Program-made: the position numbers and the translations under genes
DNA from: Macrophomina tecta
Taxonomy: Eukaryota; Ascomycota; Dothideomycetes; Botryosphaeriales; Botryosphaeriaceae
Direction: 5' to 3'
Assembly (NCBI GenBank): GCA_024180945.1
Contig: JAKSGN010000035.1
Location: 930,001 to 994,000 of the forward strand
Length of the DNA: 64,000 nt
Notes under the pieces: generated by a model
What the model was told of the DNA's origin: nothing
The model's database searches: none
What the model saw: the letters and a program-made list of their open reading frames with translations, nothing else
Shown here: piece by piece, positions 55,276-64,000 of the stretch
Layout of the letters: each line of letters starts with the position of its first letter
How positions within the stretch are numbered: position 1 is the first letter of the stretch

Positions 55276-57694
55276 GATTGCAGAGGGCTAGGGTGCGGAA
55301 GATGCAAGATACAGAGGAAGAATACAGGCGGCGGGGGCGGAGGCGGAGATGTACGCAGCGCAGCAGGGCGGGATTAAGAGGTGTCGCGTGCAGGGCTGGG
55401 CAGCTCTGGGTGGTGACGTCTGCAAGCACTGGAAGGCGCGAGAGAGGCACGCGACAACAAAGCCTAGCGAACAAGAGGAAAAGAAGGGGGGGAAGAGCAA
55501 GCAAGCCAGCGTCTGCGGCGGGCAGGCAGCTAAGTAGTACAGAGCACCTTGTCACGGTGGGTCGGGGCGGAGGAAGCTCATAGGATCAGTAGTCGCCGCA
55601 TCCCGCTGGCAGAGATAAAATCGAGGCCCTGGGCCCGGCAGAGGGCAGCAGCCGAGACTCCGGAATGAGAACGTCATGCTGACTGGCTGAAAGACGTGGG
55701 TGCTCTGGTCGGCGAAGGAAGACTAGCGCGAGGCAGGCAGGCTCGGGCCCGGATGGGGCGGAACCGGGCAGGCGCTCGCTCTCGCACGAAAATGCGGAAT
55801 GGCTGTCGAGAGAGCGCGAGCGAGAGAGCAGTTAGCGAGGGCGCCGGGGCTGTCGTTGGCTGCGAGGATGGTGGAGCGGCACGCGACCACGCGCGATCGC
55901 CGTCGGATGCGTCGGCCGCCAAGCCTCGCCCAGCTGCGTTCGCTGCCGTGACCTCGCACAAAAAACGGCCGCGCAGTCTGCCCGATGCCGAGTCCCGACG
56001 CGTTCCTGAGCGCCGTGTGCTGCGGGAGAGGAGACTGCGGCGACGGCGGCGGCGGCGGCGAGGACGGCGAGGCCAACGAGGGCAACGAGGGCGGAGGTGC
56101 ACCCCGACCTCACCTGCAGCCGTCGCGGAAGCGCGTGGAAGCTAAGCTCTCACCAGCCGTCCCGCGACAGTGCTTGACACCTCACCCACGCCCACCACCG
56201 CTCTTTTCCCCATCTGCCGTCAGCTGTCGCCGCCGCTGACCTCGACCAGCCTGCTTGATCCTTCCAAGGCAACAGCCTGCCCTTCGGTGCCCCTCGCCCG
56301 CGCTCGCACGCAGAGCCCCCCGTCGCAAAGCCCGTCCGCCACGACCATCGCCCGCCCGGCCAGCGCTTAGCCGCGAGCCACAGAATCAGCCCCGGCCGTG
56401 TGTCAGCATCCTCCGCCGCCGCTGCCGGCCTATTCGGCCGTCGGACCCTTCGGTTTCCGGCTGTGACCAATGTCCGACATCTGTTACTTTCCCGCCTGCA
56501 CGATATGCAGCTCCACGCCGAGTAAGCTTAACTGAGAGACGAGGGAGAAAGACACGCAGGTGCCATCCGGCGAGCCCTCCGAGCTCACCTTTATACCCTT
56601 GTTCCCACTACCGCTATACGCTACATCCTCGCATCCGTCAGTTGGCGGCGACACCCGACTCCCCATTGTCTCTCATCCTCGCCGCGAACAAGGATAACTT
56701 CAATGAGCAACTACGAACGGCGGGGCGGGGGAAGGCGCGGCCATGGCCAGATTCAATGTGTACGCTCCTCTACTTTGTATAACTAATCAGCCGCCATCCC
56801 GAATACGACTACGATTTGCATCCACACCGCTTTCCCTGTGCTCTCCGCCTGCATCCACACGCTTCCGGGCGCTGCCGGAATGCGGCCTTATGCCTTACTC
56901 TCCGTCCCTTTTTTTTTTTGTTTTTTTTTTTTTTGAGGAAAACAAAAATTCTACATAGCAAGGTTGGTGAGATCCTGAGATACGATTGGGATCCGGTTTT
57001 TTTTTTTTTTCCCCATTCGACGGCGGCTGGTCCCGTCACGCCTAGTCGTGCCATGGCCCCATATTCTCTGAATCTGACTATCCATCTGTATGCCGAGCAT
57101 GGCTTCCGCAGAGTCTGACTGTCCATTCCTCTCAAGCTTGGGTCGAGCTCTGGGCGCCCACTCGTGAGATGCTCGTTGTGCACCGCCAGTAGCTGCAGAA
57201 ACAGTAAAACGAGCGTGGCCCGTGGCCCGTGGCCCAATGCTAGAGAGGTATACGGGACAACGTGAAGAGACTGAGCTCGGTGTAATAGCTCCTGCATCCC
57301 GGTATGGTTCTTACCCCCTACGCTGCTCCGCCAAGATCAACAACAGATGACACCGAATCTCTCGTTCTCCAGACGGTCGAGAAAGATGCTCCCCGGATCC
57401 CACCGGCCCGGCATCCCTGTCACGCCGCCAGCACACAAATCCCCGAGGAACCACATCCATACTCCATTCTTTCATATTCTCCGCAGCCCCTGCCCTCCTG
57501 CTCGGGTCGGTATTCAACCTTTGATGTTCGTCCGAACCCCCTTATCACTCCCCGCCCCAAAGCGCCATTTCGCCTCAAATCTGTCCCATGACGATAATCT
57601 CGCGAATCTTCCCAAACCCCCCTCGCCCATTGCTCACTTTCCACTTGTCCCCCTCCATCCCACCTCTGCCTCACCACCGCATCCCACAGCCAAC
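55276..57694. other. Intergenic (2.4 kb), GC-rich promoter then unassigned DNA
   Basis: The first kilobase is GC-rich with CGG/CGA repeats (near 56030-56080) and is the upstream region of the PAP2 gene. T-runs lie near 56909-56934 and 56998-57011. No gene recognised; C-rich frames toward 57690 are antisense reflections of the next gene's composition. Confidence 0.5.
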
Positions 57695-58451
57695 CTACCA
57701 CCCCACCAACGCCCCTGCCGCCACCATCGCCGCACCTACAACCATCCCTCCCCCTCTCCCCATGCCTGCCGCCGCCGCCGCCGCCCCCGCCGTGCTCGCC
57801 GCCGCCGCCCCCGTCTCCACCAACACCGTCTCCGTCCGTGTCCAGTACCCATAGCTGCCGCTTAACCACGCCGCCGGGCCGCTGTCCGGCAGAGCCGACA
57901 CGCTGCTCTGCGTGAAGACGGTCGGCGTCCACGCCGACGTGCTGCCGTCCGCGCCCGTTTCGGGGACCCAGACGGTCGTGAGGGTCGGCGGGGGCCCGGT
58001 GAGCGGGGGGGAGTCGGCCGTGGTGGAGGCGGGAGGGATGGTGGCGGCGGTGGTGGCGGTGCCGATGGTGAGCAGCGTTACGGATAGGGAGGGCGATGTG
58101 GTTGTTGTGAGGCCGGTGGGGAGGTCGGTTGAGGTGAGCGGGGAGGAGGCTGCTGTTGTTGTTGTTTTCGATGATGATGTTGTGTCGGCGGGGAGCGCGA
58201 TGGTGCTTGCCGCTGTTGTTGGTTCGGCGTAGCCGGCGGCGTCCTGGCGGAGTCTGCGGGCGTGATTAGGGACCAGGCTAGCCTCGGGATCCGCGATGCG
58301 TGAACTTGAAGAGGGATAGTAGACTGACTTACTCGAGAACAGGTGTGTCCACGGATGGGTCGGGCACTGGTGGGTCCATAGTAGCAGCGACCAGAGATCC
58401 AGAGAGTAGGACAACCGCCGTAGTAGCGGAAGTAGTGGTGGCAAGACGCAT
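57695..58451 (-). CDS. Ser/Thr-rich GPI-anchored cell-wall protein
   Basis: Exons 58451-58333 and 58253-57695 (79-bp intron, GTAAGT to CGCAG) give 225 residues. The start at 58451 gives MRLATTTSATTAVVLLSGSL, a signal peptide. The middle is a Thr/Ser/Pro/Ala-rich run (about 55-130) suited to O-mannosylation. Near 130-175 a less repetitive part reads TTVWVPETGADGSTSAWTP and GPAAWLSGSYGYW. The C-terminus is an Ala/Gly-rich tract ending in a hydrophobic stretch (GGMVVGAAMVAAGALVGW) with small residues before it, which fits a GPI-attachment signal. No enzymatic domain is visible. It is probably a wall mannoprotein; such proteins diverge quickly, so orthologues may be hard to find. Confidence 0.75.
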
Positions 58452-60090
58452 GGTATATTAAGATTACTTCTTCTGGTAAGGATGACGCAATGTTCTGCAA
58501 TTAAGGTTGATCCCGGTGGGGGCAGCACACCGTCCGATCAGGTAGACGATGGTGGACTGGACGACTCGAGATACCGGATGATCGACAGGTACCTAGCGGA
58601 TGGGATGACGGCGATTCAAGATGTTGGTGGCCTGGCAAGATCGTCGGTAGTTCACTGGTATGGACGTCCGCTTCTCAGGATGCTAAGAGTTGTTGCGGCG
58701 CGAAGATAATATTATTGTACCGTGAGGGTAGGCCCGTGGCAGGTGTCGGTTACTTTCTGGTCCAACAAGCGTACGAAGCAGAAGTCCGAGAGGCATCGAC
58801 GACCGGCGGCAATGGCATGAGCTCACGATGTTGACGAAAACAAAAAAACAAAAATGCAGCGGCGAGGCGGAGTTCAGGAAAGGACAGTCCCAGCGCGTGT
58901 CTGCTCCCGGTCCAAGCGAGATGTCTTTCGCTACAAACCGCTTCACGGGGCGAAAGGAAGCAGGCAAGAATCGCCAAAGACGCACGAGGACAAGGAAGAG
59001 AAAGGGAAAGGAGAGAGGGAAAGTAGGCCCAAGAGGCAGGAGAAGAGGCGCCACGACCCGCACCGCACGGCGCGCACGACCTCACTCAGCCCGCGAGAGA
59101 AGAAGCGACGGCCCACTCTCGGCTACAAGCGCAGGAAAACGATTAGCAGAGGAGCAGCAGCTGAGGCCGAGGGAAGCGGGGCCGCCGAAGAATGTGCGCG
59201 CTGCAATAATCCAAAACGCACCTCAATCCAGCCCGCGACGTCAGGGAGCGTATTCGCATTCGACAAACAAAAAGGACAGAAGTCTCAGGGATACCGTAAA
59301 AGTGGCGCGCCCCTGCCCCACTTTTGCGCTCTCGACACCATCACCCAAGAAATCTGAGAGAACGGCCGCCCGCCATCATCTATGACGATATCTTAAGACG
59401 CTCGTATAGCCGCTCGGTCCGGCACAGAGCTTCCGGACGTAGGCCGCCGCACCGTACAGCACAGCCATGCACAAGAGCCACCGTCCCGTCGTTGCGCTGG
59501 CTGCTTGCTCTCATCTGCACTTCGGCAGAAGCACCTGAAGCACGCATACAAACGTTCCCCCTTCTCCCTCCCTCTTCTTCCCACAAAAAAAAAAAAAAAA
59601 AAGGCATCCCAAACCATCCCATCGCCAATGCAGAACCTCTTCTAACAACAGCCCGCCCCCGTCGCCCAATCAGCCCAGCGCGGCAGCATCCGCATCGAGG
59701 AGCGAGAGCCCCGCGGTGGCTCCTCCGGATGCTTGTGTGCAGTAGGCTACTTCCGAGGCTCCACTTTTCTCCCTCCTCTTTCCGCCACGCCCGTTTGATC
59801 TGCCCCCCCCCCCCCGGCCCCCCCGGTTGAGCTCGGTTTACCAATTCCCAATTGACAGCAGGAAAAATAAAATTATGGTGACAGAGGGGTTGACACAGAA
59901 GAAAGAGCCGCGGCAATTGGTCGGAGACGGAAAGAGGGGGCGAAATTCGGGGATGTTGGCGACACTTGACTCGTTGGTGGAGGGATGAATTAATGCCACA
60001 CATTTTCCTCTCGTATTCACTCTCATACATATTGCGGTTGTCTTTGATCACTAAGCGCGCATGAGGATCTTACAAGGGATTTCATGCTCA

Positions 60091-60127
<37 letters not shown>

Positions 60128-60920
60128 CGTTGTCTAGCGGCGCTTCTCAATTCCATGTGTAGCAGCTGCTTATCGAGTCCGACCAACTCTTAAGTAATGC
60201 CAAACGTCGCTACAGCCAGCACCGCACACAAGTCGTTCGCACCACACCTCCCACGCGCAAATGAAAGCCCGGCTTCCAATCCTCATGATGTTATCAACAC
60301 TATCCCGCGTCTCATTGGTCCGTGTGCCACAAATCTCCCTATCTCGATGAGCAATGATGTCACTCTAGTGGATCCTGTTTAGCCGGATAAGGGACAACAG
60401 GCAAAAATGAAACTTTTAATCCTTAGGGGCGCGCCCTTTCCCGTGATCCCAAGTCCGAAATATTACTACCTGTACTACTATCCCAAGAAAATCAATACCA
60501 GAGTGATAGAACGCTAGAGAAGCGAAGGCATATCAACAGAGAGAAAGAGAAAGGAAGAGGAGGAAAACGAGGCAATGAGAGGGTATAACCTGATCCGCCA
60601 TCTCAAACTACAAACGCAGGAGGAGGAAGACGAAAAGAGCGAGGGATCCAGCGCGTCGAACAAAGAAGAAAGGTAATTGCAAAAGCAGCAGTGCTCAAAA
60701 ACAACAAAAGAACCGCCCAAGAAGGCCGTTCAGGAAGACAAGCAATGCATCCAGAATAGGTCAGGTGAACCGCCGCCTCATGCTTTTTAATCTCCAACAC
60801 CGCAACGACAACGACAATCCCATAACAAAACGCCAAGACCGCCCAAAACTTTCTTTCAGGATACGCATCCTTCGTCCCTCAATCCTTGCAACTGCGGCGG
60901 GTGATCCCCCTCTCCACATT
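58452..60920. other. Intergenic (2.5 kb) with homopolymers and a (GA)n repeat
   Basis: Contains an A-run of about 18 (59585-59602), a C-run broken by GG (59803-59824) and a (GA)n microsatellite (about 60094-60122). Purine-rich stretches follow to 60660. Frames of 100-220 codons here are low-complexity and unconvincing. No RNA gene seen. Confidence 0.5.
60094..60122. repeat. (GA)n microsatellite
   Basis: About 14 uninterrupted GA units. Confidence 0.9.
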
Positions 60921-62264
60921 TTACGCAACTCCGCCGACCAACGCCATCGCCGAAGCGAAAGCCACCCCCGCCGCCACGACCCACGCAGCCGGCGCACCCA
61001 CGCCCACGGCGCCGTTCTTGTTCTGCCAGTCGCCAAACACCGTCTGGTTGGCCGTATCGCTAGGCTCCTCGCTGAAGAAGAACGTCTTCGCCGTGACATT
61101 CGCATCCGGGCCCTGGTTATCCGGCGGCGTCGTCTGCTCCGGGATGACGCAGACAGCGTTCGGGGCCCCTTCATCCTGACAGCGCAAGTAGTAATCCTTC
61201 TGCCTCTGCGCGTCGCTGCTGTTGAAGTACGCCTTGACGTACGACACGGTGAGCGTGGCGTCCTCCCGCGGCGGGCCGGCGCTCCACAGCGGGTCGCCGT
61301 TGGACCAGTGGTTGAGGACGAGATGGCCGGGGCTGTTGGGCAGGTCGATGGTCATGTCCTTGAGCCAGGTGCCGTCGGCGTAGAACGAGACGCGGTCCGG
61401 CAGCCAGTCGAAGCGGTACTCATGGAACGCCTTGTCCGGCCGGAACGGCAGCGGGTACACCTCGTAGTTGGGCGTGTGGCTGGCATCGTAGCCCGCTGCA
61501 GCCGACTGCGGCGATTGCAGCACCAGGTTGACCATGTTGGACGACTCGTTGAGCTGCTTGGACAGGAACTCGATGTCGATTTCCTGCGTGTCGTTGCGGA
61601 ACTGTTTGCAGGGACACCCAGCGTCAGCCTCCCCGCCGTCACCGGACATGCTGAAATGAAGAGATATAGAGAACCCACCCAGAAGAACGCCCCACACGTC
61701 CCCGGCACGCCCGTCAACTTCATCGCAACCCTGAAGCTCCCGAACAGCATATCCGTCCGCGCCGCCACCACCTCGCCAATCGGCACCAGCTCCTCCACGA
61801 CCTGCGACCTGACCACCAGCTGCAGTCCCGCATCCCCGCCGCTCTCCGCCTCGCCCGCCCAGTCCCACGAGTTCTTCAATGGGTTGGCGATGACGTTGTC
61901 GAGCGTCGCCATCTTGCCGTATGCGCCGCGCGCCGCCGTCGCCGACACGTTGTACACCTGCGGCACCCAGCCGCTGTCGGTGAGGTTGTCCACGTGCAGA
62001 AAGTCCGTTTCCAGCAGCTCGGTCCACGCCATATGAGCCGAGTCTGTTGTGCGGTTGACTGAGTAGCCGCATTCGCAATCGGCGGCGACTGCGTGTACGT
62101 GTGAGTGGCGTGTTGGGGAGGGAAAGAAAGGTGGGGGCGGGGTTGGCAGTTGAGACTCTGTCTAAGATGGGAGATTGCTGGAAGGAAGGGATGTACTCAC
62201 CCATGAAAGGGGAAAAGAAAGCCAGAGAGAGCAAGACCATTGGTGAAGGGATGCGCGTCGCCAT
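60921..62264 (-). CDS. GH16 family glucanase/transglycosylase, GPI-anchored
   Basis: Exons 62264-62201, 62088-61679 and 61601-60921 give 384 residues. The spliced N-terminus is a signal peptide (MATRIPSPMVLLSLAFFSPF, then MVAA) followed by DCECGYSVN. Catalytic site: removal of the second intron yields FFWFRNDTQEIDIEFLS, with Glu165, Asp167 and Glu169 in the E-x-D-x-E order of GH16. Downstream are LNHWSNGDPLWSAGPP and VSYVKAYFNSS, usual in fungal GH16 proteins with this DCxCG start. The C-terminus ends in a hydrophobic Ala/Val/Gly segment (AAWVVAAGVAFASAMALVGG), as for GPI anchoring. It would cut or remodel beta-glucan in the cell wall. Several N-glycosylation sites (NVS, NDT, NES, NSS, NVT, NQT) are visible. 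Confidence 0.92.
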   Translation of the reverse strand: MATRIPSPMVLLSLAFFSPFMGEYIPSFQQSPILDRVSTANPAPTFLSLPNTPLTRTRSRRRLRMRLLSQPHNRLGSYGVDRAAGNGLSARGQPHRQRLGAAGVQRVGDGGARRIRQDGDARQRHRQPIEELVGLGGRGGERRGCGTAAGGQVAGRGGAGADWRGGGGADGYAVRELQGCDEVDGRAGDVWGVLLGGFSISLHFSMSGDGGEADAGCPCKQFRNDTQEIDIEFLSKQLNESSNMVNLVLQSPQSAAAGYDASHTPNYEVYPLPFRPDKAFHEYRFDWLPDRVSFYADGTWLKDMTIDLPNSPGHLVLNHWSNGDPLWSAGPPREDATLTVSYVKAYFNSSDAQRQKDYYLRCQDEGAPNAVCVIPEQTTPPDNQGPDANVTAKTFFFSEEPSDTANQTVFGDWQNKNGAVGVGAPAAWVVAAGVAFASAMALVGGVA

Positions 62265-64000
62265 GGTGGCAGAGTGGGAAGAAGGAAAAGAGTGTTGTGG
62301 TAGTTGGCTGTGTCAATGCCAACGTGGTTGATTGATGGTCTGCCGCGTGAGCGAATGGTGCACGGGCGATTCTTCGTTGTCAAGAGGAAGCTGAAGAGAT
62401 GTACGAAAGGAAAGAGGTGCAGCGGTGCGGGCGTGGCCCTGTGGAGGAGGTCCAGCAGTCACCAAAGTCGGCCTGATAATGGTAGGTCGCGATTGCCCGT
62501 TACGGCAGCGCAGCTGGGCGGAAGTGTATGAGAAGGGCAAGCCTCCTGATAATGGAAAAGTCTAAGCTGGGGGCATAAAAGAAGGTGAAAGAGGTAGAGT
62601 AGGGTCACCAAGGAGCGTCCGTCATCGTGGGCGCTGGAGATGCGCTCTTACACAACCGCAGCCCAAAAGCGGGGAAAAGAGTGGAGAGGGCGAAAGAGGC
62701 GGCCAGATCGTAAAGTCCGTGGCTGCGGGCGACATATCAAGATAAGGGGAGAGAAGCAGAGAGCAGAATTCGGCCGGGTAGACTGGAGATTGAGTTGCAC
62801 AGCATGGAACGGTAAGCGACAGCCGGAGCCGGTAACGCGCATGAAGGGCGAATGAGACGGCCTGTCGCCCTGTGCAGCTGGCCTGGCGGCAAGGGTGTCA
62901 TGGCTGCACTGGCACACCCCGCATTGCCATTCGACGCTCGGCCTGGTTATGGAGGGCGTGGCGCCTGGGGTTCCGCTGGCTGTGAAGATCAAACCGACAA
63001 AATGGCCGTCTAGATGAAGTCCTTCATAAGGCAGGCTCGCTACTTGGTTGATATAGGAATGGTGGCCAAGCTCTTCAATTACCTTGGAGCGCTAAAAACC
63101 TCCGCCTCGGGCCAGTTCTGCCGTGTCAGTCGCACGAGGCCCATCACGGGCCAAGCAAGCGCAATATCGACGAGCATTCGTGACACATCGACAACAGCGT
63201 CGCCCCGTACCCGGATTTCTCGACCGCGCCCGGCGCGGCGTCGTCCAAGCACAGTGCATCTTGCCGCGTTGCGCTGCTCGCGTGGCCTTCGGGGATCTTG
63301 GTACTCGTAGCAGCCAATCCGCAGCAGCTCCATACGCGCTTTCGGATGGCGACGGCGTGTCGTTGCGAGGGCTCTTGAACGTGTTCCTGACCTTTCTTCA
63401 ATTTCATAATTATCAACCTACAGTAAAAAGGCTCGAGATTATAGGCTGTTGCTGGCTGGTATTATCGTACTTGGGAAAAGCTAATGCTCCGCCGGCGACT
63501 GCCTGTTCTCCCGACGGTGTACGAATCAGCGCCTTCCTCTCCAGAATGGTGTCTCCGCTCCGCTAAGTCTTCTGACAGAACAATCAATACCCAAACACGC
63601 AAATCAAAAACCTCCTCCAACACAACTCTTCTTTCCTCCTCTTCCTCAGATCCTTCGTACATACCGTTCCCTTCGTTATGCCGTGGATAGAAAGATGTCA
63701 TCGCCAAGAAAGTTGAAATGGCAAAAATGCGATGCGGAACGCCTTGGAAATAGGTGGGCAGTAAGTAAAGCGGCAGATTCCGACACCTGACAACGCCGCC
63801 CAGAAAACAGCCTTTCCGTAAATAAAACGTAGATTCCCGCGAGCGATATGAGCGACCAGCCGACCACCGCGCTAGTGGCCATGCGCAGCAAGAAAAATGC
63901 TTCAAGGGGGTATCATAGGAATCCGGACTCAGATAGAAGTCTGCATCGCCATGTCAGTGCCAGCCGTGCGTCTCCCACTGGCAAATACGAACCTTGCGAT
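62265..64000. other. Right-end intergenic stretch (1.7 kb)
   Basis: GH16 promoter, then unassigned DNA. On the minus strand near 63785-63885 a frame reads MATSAVVGWSLISLAGIYVL, a good membrane helix, and ends in GRRCQ at a possible GTGTCG splice site. This could be an exon of a gene that continues beyond or within the edge, but I cannot build a model. Confidence 0.4.

Noticed and set aside
55696..57690. Several plus-strand frames of 85-175 codons
   Set aside because: Pro/Arg-rich low-complexity products from GC-rich promoter DNA; no start context, domain or splice support.
59803..60122. C-run and (GA)n as structured or regulatory elements
   Set aside because: Simple microsatellites/homopolymers; no associated gene start or conserved motif.
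63462..63905. 147-codon minus-strand frame at the right edge
   Set aside because: Mixed basic/acidic product without family likeness; only a short membrane-helix-like piece in another frame is of interest and it cannot be modelled.
1..64000. tRNA, rRNA, CRISPR arrays
   Set aside because: I looked for B-box-like GGTTCGAATCC with partners and for 5S/large rRNA phrases and saw none; CRISPR is not expected in a fungal nuclear genome and no spaced repeats were seen.

Overview
The window looks like nuclear DNA of a filamentous ascomycete (Pezizomycotina). Genes carry short introns of about 48-80 bp with GTRAGT-type donors (a few GC donors). The protein families are typical of such fungi: fungal MFS transporters, questin-oxidase-like and ToxD-like enzymes, SWC3, GPI-anchored wall proteins. 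The left end is a retroelement with the mutation signature of repeat-induced point mutation (RIP). All calls come from reading the sequence; no database was searched.

Layout. (1) 1-8.05 kb: a RIP-saturated Ty3/gypsy chromovirus on the minus strand (LTR, gag, protease, RT, RNase H, integrase, chromodomain). It is interrupted by non-mutated solo LTRs of a second family; two are complete and have exact 5-bp target duplications. (2) 9-11 kb: two small secreted cysteine-rich protein genes, one a Kex2-type proprotein built from six copies of a twin C-x6-C motif. (3) 13.1-28.3 kb: six genes resembling the tailoring and export part of a specialised-metabolite cluster: a DHA2 MFS exporter, a questin-oxidase-like protein, a ToxD-like trans enoyl reductase (divergent from the previous gene), a TRI4-like P450, an Old Yellow Enzyme and an FAD monooxygenase. 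No backbone synthase is present in the window. (4) 30.3-41.5 kb: a conserved core block: a single-TM PY-motif protein, N-myristoyltransferase, mitochondrial EF-G, an ABHD12-like hydrolase and SWC3. (5) 42.7-52.8 kb: a sparser accessory stretch with a Dal5-type MFS transporter, a secreted 8-Cys protein, a decayed FAD monooxygenase and a Xi-class GST gene with a 1-nt frame break. (6) 53.8-62.3 kb: a PAP2-family membrane protein, a Ser/Thr-rich GPI-anchored wall protein and a GPI-anchored GH16 glucanase, all on the minus strand.

How it fits together. The cluster-like block could carry out oxidation, reduction and ring cleavage of an aromatic or polyketide-type substrate and export the product, with the scaffold supplied from elsewhere or lost. 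The retroelement end and the secreted-protein genes beside it fit a fast-evolving compartment. The step to housekeeping genes near 30 kb looks like the edge of that compartment. Exon models were checked by reading frame: every intact multi-exon model given here sums to a multiple of three, and the GST model falls short by exactly one base.
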